64,000 nt of DNA from Sipunculus nudus (taxonomy: Eukaryota; Annelida; Sipuncula; Golfingiida; Sipunculidae), in NCBI GenBank assembly GCA_026874595.1, contig CM049310.1:9426001-9490000 (forward strand). The letters run 5' to 3'. This document shows positions 12,307-23,095 of this stretch, one piece after another. The position numbers and the translations under genes were made by a program. How positions within the stretch are numbered: the first letter of the stretch is position 1; each line of letters opens with the position of its first letter. Under the pieces are notes generated by a model. The model was not told the origin of the DNA. It worked only from the letters and a program-made list of their open reading frames with translations, and made no database searches.

Positions 12307-13420
12307 TTAATTGAATGTTTCATGGACAAAATCATAGAAAATAACATGTAAGCATAAATGACACAAGACCTTCCATCCATGGAAGGAAATGCTAGAGGCA
12401 GGACAACTTCCATGGAATAAATTATTGTTATAAGACAGAATACAAGACATAACATATGAAAAGTGACACAGGACATAAAATCCTTTCACACAGCACAAAA
12501 GGATCATGTTTCTTCATGTTACTTGGCCTGTACAGAAGAAATTGTTTAACTTTACAAGCTTTGTCACATCTTGTTTATGTCAATGGACATATGTGCACGT
12601 GTTATTTAATGCAGCTGTCATTAACATGTGGATCAGTACAAGCCAAGGTTTACAATAGCAATAATTATAGAAATAAACCTTAAAGAATTAGTGTGGTATG
12701 GCTCTGTGTTATCAGTATCGAAAAGGTGACTAAAAAAAGTTGAAAGTATGTCTGGCCTTTGTTTGTGAGAGTAATATGATACTTCTGACAGACCATTGGC
12801 TTTTCCAGCTAGTTGTCTGGGTGTTGATAGTGTTGAGTTGGATTCATGTTTCTCCAATGGACAAGCTGCTTAAAAGGAGAGGTTACACATCATGCTTTAA
12901 GTCTAGTTTATGTTAATGGATATACTGCACACAGTACCAGCTGGAACTGTCATGAACAGGTGGACCTGTTCCAGACAGTTCTTACATTTAATTTATTAAC
13001 ACAGAAATAGACGGCCAACTAAAGTTAGCTTTAAGGTGTCAGTTTAGGTTTTCAGTAGGGAAATGGTAACTAAAAAACATGTCTGGTCACGGCATTGAAA
13101 GCAGTGACACCACTGTGCGAGATTGTTGGCTTTGCCAGCTAGTTGTCTGGGTGTTGATAGTGAACAAAACAAGCCGCCACGTGCCAGTTATTCACAATTT
13201 GTCCTCTCCAGGGAGGCAGCTGAAATCACATCCATGCCAGCATGAACAGCCAACATCCAGCAATCAAGCAGTCCTGCTCTTGCATGGCCAGCAATAGAGC
13301 AATCACTCCGATGTTCAGACTTGATTGATAGATCCAGAGAGTTCAATCAAAATGCACGAATCCCCTCAAATCAACAAGTGTATTAACCTCCATGGAGGAG
13401 GTTAAGTTTTCAGCTTGGTT
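12307..13420. other. No gene recognised
   Basis: AT-rich DNA with two related stretches (12790-12835 and 13125-13165, both containing 'ccagctagttgtctgggtgttgatagtg'-like sequence), which points to an old internal repeat. No coding or RNA signal is supported. Confidence 0.5.
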
Positions 13421-15325
13421 TTTAGCTCAGCTGACTGTAAGTCATCTGAGCTATAGCGATCACTCTTTGTCCGTCGTCCGTCCGTCCGTCCGTCTGTCTG
13501 TTAACCTGGCACAAATCATAAAGACTGGACCTAGAATCTTAATTCTTGACACACTGAGAGACCTATGAAAAGTCTCCATGGAAACCAGAAATTAGGTCTC
13601 TGTTACCCATATCTTTCAAGCTATGGGGCCCCAAAGTACCCCCCCCCCCGAATAGTAAAAAATGTCATACAAAAACTTCAATATCTCATTACCTACATCA
13701 CTGATGGTCATTATTTTTTGCATACATATTGATCATGAGAAGTTCATCACTTCCTGCAGACTGGTGGTGCCACCTGTATTTTTCGATTTTTTACGAATTG
13801 TTTTTGCTATTTTTGAGACCTTTAAAAATGTGAAATCTGTCAACAGGGCACAAATTGTAAAGACTGGACCTAGAATCTTCATTCCTGACACAGTGAGAAA
13901 CCTATGAAAAGTCTCCATGGAAACCTGAAATAAGGTCTCTGTTACCCATATCCTTTGAGCTGTAGGGCTCCCAATTACCCCCCTGAATAATGAAAAATTT
14001 GATAAAAACAAACTGCAACATCTCAATAACTACAAAACTGATGGTCATGATTTGTGGCATACGTATTAATCAAGAGGTGTTCCATCATTTCCAGCAGACT
14101 GGTGATGCAAACTGTATATTTTCAAATTTTTACATTTTTTTTTCTCTATTTTTGAGACCTTTAAGGATGTAGTTATCTGTCAACAGGGTACAAATCATAA
14201 CAACTGGACCTAGAATCTTCATTCTTGATACACAGGGAGACCCATGAAAAGTCTACAATGAAACCTGAAATTAGGTCTCTGTTACCCATATCCTTTGAGC
14301 TATGGCACTCCAAAGTACAGCTCAGAATAATGAAAAAAAATTATACAAAAGCTGAAGTATCTGAACAACTAATGCAGCGTTCACCATAATTGTTTGTATC
14401 GATATTGATCATGGAGTGTTTCATCAGTTTCTGCAGACTGGTGGCACCACCTGTATTTGTTTGGGTTTTTTTTACCAATTTTTTTCTCTATTTTTGAGAC
14501 CTTTAAAGATATAAACATCTGTTAACAGGGCACAAATCATAACAACTGGACCTAGAATCTTCATTCTTGACACACTGGGAGACCCATGAAAAGTCTCCAT
14601 GGAAACTAGAAATTAGGTCTCTGTTACCCATATCCTTCAAGCTATAGGACTCAGAAGTATCCCTCAGAATAATGGACAATTTGATACAAAAGCTGAAGTT
14701 TCTGAACAACTGATGCAAAGATCACCATGATTCTTTGCATGGATATTGGTTATTGAGTGTTTCATCAGTTTCTGCAGACTGGTGGCACCACCTGTATTTG
14801 TTCAGGTTTTTTTTACGATTTTTTTTCTCTATTTTTGAGACTTTTAAGGATGCTGTCATCTGTTAACGTGGCACAAATTGTAACAACAGAACTTAGAATC
14901 TTTATTCTTGTCATGCAAGGAGGCCCATTAAAAGTGTCTGTGGAAACCTGAAATTAGGTCTCTGTTACCCATATCCTTCAAGCTATAGGACTCAGAAGTA
15001 TCCCTCAGAATAATGGAAAATTTGATACAAAAGCTGAAGTATCTGAACAACTAATGCAGAGTTCACCATGATTCTTTGCATGGATATTGACCATTAAGTG
15101 TTTTTATTAGTTTCTGCAGACTGGTGGAACCACCTGTATATTTTTTAAAGTTTATGCATTTTTTCTCTATTTTTGACATATATAAATACAGTCACAATCT
15201 TGGCCTGTTGGTTAATCTGTTTGATGCTTCAAATGAATGGGTATATACTACCATTCAGATGATAAAATTTCCTTTGGCAAATCTCTTCCAAGTCAGCTGA
15301 GCATCATGACCCATGGGTCACTTGT
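13421..15325 (+). mobile_element. Helentron-like element, family A, five ~340-bp monomers
   Basis: It starts with a hairpin, AGCTCAGCTGACT / AGTCATCTGAGCT (one mismatch), then CTATAGCGATCAC and a (GTCC)n tract at about 13470-13500. Five monomers follow, with the landmark 'cacaaat..taa' near 13510, 13850, 14190, 14530 and 14870. Near the end AGTCAGCTGAGC inverts the 5' arm, followed by the perfect 12-bp palindrome GACCCATGGGTC and ACTTGT before T. Monomers carry GGTGGCACCACC, a near match to the palindrome of other families. Open stretches on both strands within it are by-products of the repeats. No protein-coding function is supported. Confidence 0.75.
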
Positions 15326-17646
15326 TCTTGTTTTATTTGCAAAATATTTCAGAGAGTAATTAATATCTTCAGTTAATGTCCTGCTGTCGTAGACAACCTT
15401 GCAATTTGACCTTACTTTGTTTCTTCAACCTTCTTGACACAGGTTTTCATTTAACTAATCAGTATCTATTTATGATTTTACAGTGGTTTCTTGTATAAAT
15501 AAAGCAGTGTCAGATTGTTCAGTCATTGCAGCTGACATTCTCTCTAACTGCTTCCCATTGCTTTATATCATAAAATTTAATAAGGAAATCTTACATTATT
15601 GCAAAGGAAGATAAATTGGTGATGAATGATTTTAATAATAGAATTACTTTAACCACATGTGATATATAAACCCAGTCCTGCCAAGGATTTCCTGTTGTTT
15701 TGAGAGCTGAAATTTTATCATTCTGGCAACATTTATGCCTTGTGTTAATAACCATAGCTACAAATTTAGATGATGTGCTCATGACTTTAATCACACTTCA
15801 TGTTCATCTTAGGTTTGCCAAAGTTTAAAATGTTTAAAATGGTTTATTTTGAAGGATGCAGTTTTCCTGTTTAAATTCACAAAAATTGCAGTTCCACAGG
15901 AGCTTCAGAAGTTAATTTAATATAGAATATTTTATGTTTAATATGATTATACAATTGCATCATTTTCATTATCATCTTTATCATGATCATCATAAGGATA
16001 TGGTGTGTTAGTCATTTTCAGTGTTATAACATAGTTAAGTATCCAGGTGTTTTCATTCACTGTTCTTTTGTCCATGTGTCTTTCATGCATGAGAAAATCT
16101 GGTCATACTTTGTTGGGACTTAAAAGCTCATGACTTCTTTGTCTTGATTTCCCATGCATATTGTGGTTGCTCTATGGTCACACAGGATACCATACTGTCA
16201 GTTTAACGTTGGTATTGAATGTCTTAATTCTTCTAAATAACAAATTCAGACACCTGAGAATATCTTTGAGTTCATTATTCTTGAAATTTGACATGTTAGA
16301 AGTTAAGGACACCTATGAGTTGTATGCCTTAACAAAAAAAGTACTTCTTCTTTTGTCATACAAATAGCCACAGCCTGTTCTTTGCCCATCTCAGTTATAG
16401 ATATAATATCTGGTGCATGGGGATTGCTATTGTATCTCTTTCATATATTTTTCAAGCTAATAAGATGTTTAAAAGCTTTTAGGTATAGCCTTTAGGGTGG
16501 GGCAAGAGGCATGTGTTACACTGAAAGGATGAAGGTTGAGGAAGGATGGTTTTTGGAATGCAGAGGAAGGATCCTGTCACATAATCTGTCTCCAAATAAT
16601 GGCAAGGGCAGTTGCTCCTTCAATAATTAATTTTTCATTTAAATGGGCTCTTAAACCCGGGAGTCATTGCAGAGCTTTACTGAGACCAGTAAAAGGTTGA
16701 TTAAGTCCCCGAGGGATCTGTACAGTCATGGAAGCCACATAAACTACCACTTACTTGCATGTAACCCCCTTGTGTCTCGCAAAAAAACCTGGGAGCAATA
16801 AGGTACGTAATAACAGAAGCCATTTTATCACCTCCAGTTCTGCTCTCTGACTTGTCCTCAACCTCCTCCACCCAGCAAATATCGGTTCAGTCTTTAGGAA
16901 ATGTTAATTCAAGAATTATTTCTCATTCATGAGAAAATAACTTGTGAACATTAATTTTAAGAGTTAAATCTTGAACCATTTTATCTTCTCTCTGGTTTGT
17001 CCACCACCTCCCCAATCAGTGGAGTCAGTGAAAACTTTAAAGGAAAATTTGGTCAGTATTATTTGCTTGGAGAATTAAACACTCAGAAAATTTATTTACA
17101 GAGTGAAATTAGGGACATTTTATTACAGGTCTTGTTCCCTGTTCTCCAACCTCTCCCCCATCTGCTCCAACTCAGGGAAAGTCTATCAAGTTTTAAGAAA
17201 TATTCACTTGGGAATTATTTGTTCTAAATATGTAGCACGAGGAATGTTACCGTGGGAGGTTGACATTGAGGAAACTTTCAGTGATAATACTTTAGTTCAA
17301 GGAACATTGATTTATAGTTTAAAAACTTATATTTTAATATCTAATTTGAGAACATTCATTTGAAAGCCTGAAAAAAATTTGCTGAAAAATGTTTGTCCAA
17401 GAACATAAATTTATGGACCTGATAACAAAAACATTCAAGAACATGTTTTTTATCATTTTAGCCCAGAAACAGTAATTTGGGATTGTCATAATTCAGTGAT
17501 TTAGAATATTTGTTTAGGCTTTTTTATGTAGGAAAATAAAGCTTTCACTTAAGAATTATCCAGGATAAAGAGTATTAAATAAAAAGTTGTGACTGCTCTT
17601 TGATAACTTATAGTGTGGTGGTTTAAGATTACTGAGCACATAAACA
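15326..17646. other. No gene recognised
   Basis: AT-rich, low-complexity DNA. Short open stretches (15591-15794 minus, 16161-16367, 16997-17227 and 17103-17363 plus) have chance-like composition. I see no repeat boundary, RNA gene or splice-supported exon. Confidence 0.5.
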
Positions 17647-17650
17647 CTAG

Positions 17651-18229
17651 TGTAGCACGGGCTGTATGCTATACACAAAGAAGACAGGCTGGCTGTTGAT
17701 CACATTTAATGTTGACTTGTCAGATACAGATAGCTGGACCCTCTCTCCCCGCAGCCCAGCAGGACAGGTCATTAAATAAGTGCTGTGCGGACCTGAACGA
17801 AGCACCCCCTGCTGAGGGCCACATGGCTAGCCTAATAACATAAAGCTGTGTTTCTAAAAACAACTAATTATATATATCATCTGAACTACTTGATGAAAAC
17901 TCATAAAACTTACAATACTTAATGTAATCTGGTTTATGTTTATGTATCTCAAATTTAAAAGCTGAACATTCAATGACTAATGAGATATTACAAATAATCC
18001 AAATATTTTTCCTGGAAAAAGCATAATCATTTAAAATACTGAGAAATAATAAAATCTAGATATGAAAAGACAGTAGATACTTTAAATATATATAGGATAG
18101 GTTGTATGTGTAAAATTTGGTGTGTATATGACATTCCCTTCCCTGTGATCTAAGCTTTTGAATTCATCCCAGAAACACAGGGCCCAGAACAAAGAACTAT
18201 AGACTAACAGTTAAGTTGAGCCTGCTACA
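17651..18229 (-). repeat. 3' LTR of the Ty3/gypsy element
   Basis: 579 bp, TG...CA ends, same length as and apparently identical to 24008-24586. CTAG at 17647-17650 is the target-site duplicate. In element orientation a TATATATA box sits at 18094-18087. Confidence 0.97.
17705..17710 (-). terminator. Candidate polyadenylation signal ATTAAA in the 3' LTR
   Basis: The minus strand reads ATTAAA about 55 bp before the LTR end, the usual place for the 3' processing signal. No AATAAA was seen in the LTR. Confidence 0.4.
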
Positions 18230-18255
18230 ATTTCCTACGGCCCCTCCAAATTTGG
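18230..18255 (-). other. Polypurine tract region
   Basis: The minus strand reads ttggaggggccgtaggaaat directly before the 3' LTR. It is purine-rich but interrupted by CCGT, so the exact plus-strand primer is uncertain. Confidence 0.5.
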
Positions 18256-18652
18256 ACCCCAAATTAAATTAAAGTAATAAATATACGGTAGCTAACAAGA
18301 GATTACTTAAGTATCTAGCAGAACATTTATGATAACATAATAGAATAATAAAAAAAAAGATATAAGATGCAAGGATTGCTAACCCACATATTAAATCAGT
18401 CTTAACATTAAACATCTTACCATGCAGCAGAAACCTTAATCATCCAGAGTAGTCCATTGACACATGTATACACATTAATCCATTTGTAAGCACTCAATAA
18501 GTCCCAGCAAAGAGTATAATCAAAAATCTGTTAAGCAAATAGATAGAATATTCACTGACAGTGGTTCATTGACTTTGGTTGTTTCATTAAGACCATATTA
18601 CTAAGCAATCAGTAGTACACATATATATTGAAAATTTATAGAATGTTCACGG

Positions 18653-21600
18653 TCACTGCCGTCTGTTTTTACGCCTTTTTCTGGCTTTGCCTGCTTGAGT
18701 CCTGTGGATCTGGTATTCCCTCACCATGAACTGGGGTAGGTTCTCTGCTGGCTCCCATGTGGTCTGGCTCTGGTCTGCCCACTTGACCTTAAACAGCAGA
18801 CGACCTTTGTACCTGCTTGATGAAAGCAGTTTTTCAACCTCAGCCCACTCCACAGTATCACTATCATCATTATCACTTTGGGTATGTCCCTCTGTGTCAC
18901 CATTATCACTTTGTTTATGTTCCTGTGCATTATCACCTTGGTTATGTTCCACGGTATCACCATTATCACTTTGTTTATGTTCCGGTGCATTATCATTTTG
19001 TTTAGTTTTCACTGTATCACCATTATCACTTTTGTTATGTTCTATGGTATCACCATTATCACCTTTGTTATGTTCCAGTGCATTATCATTTTGTTTAGGT
19101 TTCACTGTATCCCCATTATCACTTTTGTTATGTTCTACAGTATCACCATTATCATTGTCACACTGCTCACTATGGGTTGACACCTCTTCAGGGCTTGAAT
19201 TTTGTTCACTATGATCACTTTGGTTCTGGTCCGTGTCTGACTGCGCACTATGGTTATCTGGTTTGCGAACAGCAGGCTCTGGCTGCAAGTGACTCCGACG
19301 CCCTTCAGGATCATTGTATGGTTTTAAACGATTTGCATGCACTAATGATTTCAGAGCCTGATGGCTTTCACAGCTGTGTATTTTGTAGGTATGGTTGGGT
19401 CCAAGGTCACTGATGTAATATGGACCTTGCCAGTACTTGTGAAGCTTGCTGGATTTACCTTTTGGGATGGCAGGGTTAAACATCCAGACTCGATCTCCTA
19501 ATTTAAATGCTGGTTCCTGTGCACTTCTATTGTAGTACTTCTCATAGTGAGACTGTGCTTTCAGTATGTTTTCCTGAGCTGTTTGGTGAATTATGTCCAG
19601 TTTCTCCTGTAATTTGGTGACATAATCACTGAATGCATTTGGCAAACTTTCTGGTATATCCAACATAGTGTCCACTGGTGCGCGCATTTCTCTGCCAAAT
19701 AATATTTCAAAAGGTGAAAACTGTGTTGAGTTTACAGCAGGTGTCTTTCTGTAAGCCATGAGAATGCCAGGTAGAATATCAGACCAGTTCCGTTGTTCTT
19801 TGTCAACATAGGCTTTCAGTGCCTGTGCAAGGGTACGGTTGAATCGCTCACATGTGCTGTTTGTCTGTGGGTGATATGCACTTGTAAAGTGATGTTTGAT
19901 CTCCAATCGCTTACATAATTCATTTATCAGTCCCGACATAAAATTCCTGCCTCTGTCTGACACTAGGGTGGTGGGGGCTCCATAGCGGGCTATGATGTTG
20001 GTAAACAAAACATCTGCTATTTCTGCTGCAGTTTGACCTTTTAGTGGGAATGCTTCTGGCCATCTTGAGAAGCTGTCCACTATTAAGAGAATATAACGGT
20101 TACCTTGGTGATCTGGGTTCACAGGCCCCAAAATGTCCATATGCCAGCGCTGGAACAGTTTTGCAATAGGAAGTGGGTGGAGTGGTGCTGGATATTTGTG
20201 CGTTGGCTGTTTCACAGCCTGGCAGACTTCACAGGTCTTGACATAGTTTTGTGTATCGGCATACATTCCAGGCCAGTAATATTTTGAGGTCAGGGAAGCA
20301 TAGGTACGCTCAAATCCCTGGTGAGCCCCACCTGCCAGACTGTCATGGTGTCCTTCCAATAATTCCTTCCTGAGGACTTGTGGGATGGCTAACTGCTGCT
20401 TAATCCTAATGTCTTTTGGGAGTTTCTTAGCTCGGCGATCCCACAGATGATAAAGAATCCCGTCTATAACTGTGTATTGCTGGCTTTCGGCGACCACTCG
20501 GTTTGCTTTTTGTTGGTTATCAGGTAACTGCATGTTCACCAGGTATTGCCAGATGGGACCTAGATCAGGACAATCACGTTGTTGCATAACTAGAGCATCA
20601 TGCCTTTCTTTGACAAACTCGTTTTTTTCTAGGTCAGCTGATACCTGCTCCACCACACTAAATACTGTTTGTGCTTGACTATGATTATGGCTGTCATCTT
20701 CAAAACACAGGTTTACTTCCACTATTTCACATCCTGGTCTTTCCTCATGCTCTATGACTATGTCAGTTTGACACACTTGCATCTCTCCAGGACTGTTGTC
20801 TATCTCTTCTTGCATGTCTCTTCGTCTCGAGAGAGCATCCGCGTTCTGGTGTTTACGTCCAGGTTTATGTTCTATATCAAACTGGTAACCTTGCAGCTGC
20901 AGAGACCATCTCAGTAATCGTCCTGTGGATTGCTTTATTTCCTTCAACCATTTTAATGCCACATGATCCGTGAGCACAGTGAAATGCTGGTTTGCCAAGT
21001 AGGGATGGAATGCTTTGACACCTTCAATGATAGCTAGTCCTTCTCTTTCAGTTATTGACCATTGTTTTTCAGCTGGGTGCAATGACCGACCTCCATATGC
21101 TATGGGGTGCTCCAAACCACTATCATCTTTTTGCCCCAGGATATATCCGATTGCTTCACCTGAAGCGTCAGTTGACAGGAGAAAGGGCTTACTTAAATTG
21201 GGATACGCTAGGACAGGTCTAGACGTTAAAGCCTGTTTTAGTTGTTGAAAGGCTAGCTCACAGGTATCAGTCCATTTGAACTTGGTATTTTTCTGCAGCA
21301 GTTTGTTGAGGGGGGCAGCGATTTCAGCGAAACCTTTAACAAAACGTCGATAGTAATTGCACATACCGAGAAAGCTGCGAACATCATGCTTGTTTGTTGG
21401 AACTGGAAAGGTTTGCACCAGGTTTGTCTTGTCAGTGTCCACTGTTATGCCTTGAGGGGTAATCACATGTCCCAGGTACTTGATGGTTTTTCTTGCAAAG
21501 TGACACTTGCTTGGGTTCATCCTCAGTCCAGCTCCTCTGAGACGACTAAACACTCCATTTAGGTGTTGCAGGTGCTCTTCAAATGTTTTACTAAACACTA

Positions 21601-23089
21601 AAATGTCATCTATGTAGACCAAGGCATGTTTCCAATTCAGTCCCTGTAACACTTTGTTTAATACCATTTGGAATGACATCGGGGCGTTCATTAAGCCAAA
21701 CGCGAGTTTCTTGAATTGAAAAAGTCCATGGTGTGTTATGAAGGCACTTTTGTGTTTAGTTTCAGGGTCCAAGGGGATTTGCCAAAATCCTGAGGCTAAA
21801 TCTAATGAGGTAAAGCACTTTGCAGAAGACTCACCCACAGTATCCAACAGATCATCCAGCCTAGGCAGTGGAAATATTTTCGGCTTGGTGACTTTATTTA
21901 GTCGACGATAGTCCACAGCAAAGCGAAAACCGGTCCCCTTTTTGACTAGCACAACAGGGCTGTACCAGTCAGACATTGATGGTTCTATGATGTCGTTTTG
22001 AAGCATCTCCTCCACTTGTCGCTCTATTTCAGCTTTTTGTGCAGTGGTTGTTCTGTAAAATCGCTGGCGTTGTGGTAAGGCATCTCCTGTTTCAATACGA
22101 TGATGGTAAAGATCAGTACATCCCAGTTCTGATAAATTTGTTGCAAACAAATCTCTGTTTTTGCCAAGGAATGCCTTGAATTTAGTTCTTTCTTGCTCTG
22201 ACAAGTCTGTGTCTGACAGTGTAAACCCCAAACTTTCAGCAGCCTGTATCCACTGACTCTCTTCAGTGTCCTCGCATGACCTGTTGACTGGGGACAAGTT
22301 GACCTTGCCATCTGCTAGTTCTTGACCTGGCATAGCCCCCATATTGCAACACACCGGCTTAGGAGTAATTACATTATCAGCAGGAATAGGTTGTGCTACT
22401 GCTACTGTCTGCCCCGGTCTAATGTGTACATCTTCATTTGTAGGGTTGAGTAATTTATAAACTGTTTTTCCTCTCCTAATTTTGGCTAAGCATCTGGCTC
22501 CCATCAGGTTAAGTTTTTCGGGTAAGTGTGACAGGGGCTGCAGTAGTACCTCTTGTCCTGGCCGCCCTCTTACCTTCACTGGTAGATCACATTCTGAGTT
22601 TGCAGGTATAGTGACTAAAGATACAGTTCTTACCATGGAGCCTGGTAAAACGGGGTCCTCTAAAACATGTTCAGATAGTCCATCCTGCAGAGAGAGATGA
22701 CCAGTGGCCAGGTCAATTTTAGCCTTGTTTGCCTCAAGAAAGTCCATGCCTAGTATCATTTGGCAGTGTAGCTTCTCAAATACATGGAACTGTTGAGATA
22801 TTTGAAGTCCACCGATTGACATAGTAAGATTTACTGAGCCTAAAGCTGATTGCATAACGCCACTTACACCAATAATAGCAGGTATCCTTGCTGCACTGAG
22901 CTGTCCATAAAGTTTTAGGTTTCTTAATAGTCCAATTGAAATGCATGAGACTGAGGCACCAGTGTCCACCAGGCCATTAACAGTACGGCCCCTTACTTTC
23001 AGTACAAGTGTATTACGGCACAGTGGTGCTACAAGTCCTGTGCATGCCCCATCAACATATGGCTTGTGTGTTCTGTGATGCTGTAATTG
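18653..23089 (-). CDS. pol: Pol polyprotein: protease, reverse transcriptase, RNase H, integrase, chromodomain
   Basis: The frame is open from the codon after the gag TGA to TGA 18653-18655. There is no ATG near its start, so expression as Gag-Pol is expected. Numbering from the GTG codon at 22969: protease DTGAS at 2-6 with GMDFL near 74; reverse transcriptase with LDLASGFWQI (Asp390) and YIDD at 452-455; RNase H with STDASG (Asp601) and TDH near 667; integrase zinc finger H875, H883, C913, C916; catalytic Asp945, Asp1005, Glu1041 (D-X35-E); GPY motif at 1182-1184; a Gln/Asn/Asp-rich repeat at about 1270-1372; chromodomain at about 1374-1424 (FKVKWADQSQTTWEPAENL); a basic tail. All catalytic residues are present. 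The protein copies and integrates the element; the chromodomain probably steers integration to modified chromatin. Confidence 0.95.
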   Translation of the reverse strand, partial: QLQHHRTHKPYVDGACTGLVAPLCRNTLVLKVRGRTVNGLVDTGASVSCISIGLLRNLKLYGQLSAARIPAIIGVSGVMQSALGSVNLTMSIGGLQISQQFHVFEKLHCQMILGMDFLEANKAKIDLATGHLSLQDGLSEHVLEDPVLPGSMVRTVSLVTIPANSECDLPVKVRGRPGQEVLLQPLSHLPEKLNLMGARCLAKIRRGKTVYKLLNPTNEDVHIRPGQTVAVAQPIPADNVITPKPVCCNMGAMPGQELADGKVNLSPVNRSCEDTEESQWIQAAESLGFTLSDTDLSEQERTKFKAFLGKNRDLFATNLSELGCTDLYHHRIETGDALPQRQRFYRTTTAQKAEIERQVEEMLQNDIIEPSMSDWYSPVVLVKKGTGFRFAVDYRRLNKVTKPKIFPLPRLDDLLDTVGESSAKCFTSLDLASGFWQIPLDPETKHKSAFITHHGLFQFKKLAFGLMNAPMSFQMVLNKVLQGLNWKHALVYIDDILVFSKTFEEHLQHLNGVFSRLRGAGLRMNPSKCHFARKTIKYLGHVITPQGITVDTDKTNLVQTFPVPTNKHDVRSFLGMCNYYRRFVKGFAEIAAPLNKLLQKNTKFKWTDTCELAFQQLKQALTSRPVLAYPNLSKPFLLSTDASGEAIGYILGQKDDSGLEHPIAYGGRSLHPAEKQWSITEREGLAIIEGVKAFHPYLANQHFTVLTDHVALKWLKEIKQSTGRLLRWSLQLQGYQFDIEHKPGRKHQNADALSRRRDMQEEIDNSPGEMQVCQTDIVIEHEERPGCEIVEVNLCFEDDSHNHSQAQTVFSVVEQVSADLEKNEFVKERHDALVMQQRDCPDLGPIWQYLVNMQLPDNQQKANRVVAESQQYTVIDGILYHLWDRRAKKLPKDIRIKQQLAIPQVLRKELLEGHHDSLAGGAHQGFERTYASLTSKYYWPGMYADTQNYVKTCEVCQAVKQPTHKYPAPLHPLPIAKLFQRWHMDILGPVNPDHQGNRYILLIVDSFSRWPEAFPLKGQTAAEIADVLFTNIIARYGAPTTLVSDRGRNFMSGLINELCKRLEIKHHFTSAYHPQTNSTCERFNRTLAQALKAYVDKEQRNWSDILPGILMAYRKTPAVNSTQFSPFEILFGREMRAPVDTMLDIPESLPNAFSDYVTKLQEKLDIIHQTAQENILKAQSHYEKYYNRSAQEPAFKLGDRVWMFNPAIPKGKSSKLHKYWQGPYYISDLGPNHTYKIHSCESHQALKSLVHANRLKPYNDPEGRRSHLQPEPAVRKPDNHSAQSDTDQNQSDHSEQNSSPEEVSTHSEQCDNDNGDTVEHNKSDNGDTVKPKQNDNALEHNKGDNGDTIEHNKSDNGDTVKTKQNDNAPEHKQSDNGDTVEHNQGDNAQEHKQSDNGDTEGHTQSDNDDSDTVEWAEVEKLLSSSRYKGRLLFKVKWADQSQTTWEPAENLPQFMVREYQIHRTQAGKARKRRKNRRQ
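18854..19162 (-). repeat. Coding minisatellite in pol: 11- and 9-residue acidic repeats
   Basis: Between integrase and chromodomain the protein repeats units like SDNGDTVEHNK (11 residues) and NDNAPEHKQ (9 residues), about nine units in patterns such as 11-11-9. The DNA shows the matching 'ccattatcac' repeats. The insert of about 100 residues is hydrophilic and acidic, so probably a flexible linker. Copy number likely varies among element copies. Confidence 0.85.
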
Positions 23090-23095
23090 TCATTG
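23084..23095 (-). promoter_or_regulatory. Stop-codon readthrough context between gag and pol
   Basis: On the minus strand the gag end reads CAA-TGA-CAA-TTA. The six bases after the stop fit CARYYA exactly, the established readthrough context. Apart from the stop itself the twelve bases equal the tobacco mosaic virus context CAA-UAG-CAA-UUA. Pol follows in the same frame without a break, so a few percent suppression of this TGA would give Gag-Pol. Whether it works in this animal is inference. Confidence 0.7.

Noticed and set aside
18230-18652. Envelope-like gene after pol
   Set aside because: The roughly 420 bp between the pol stop and the 3' LTR has no open frame of useful length.
18726-19214. 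162-codon plus-strand open frame with Leu/Ser/Cys repeats
   Set aside because: It is the antisense shadow of the acidic repeat and chromodomain region of pol.
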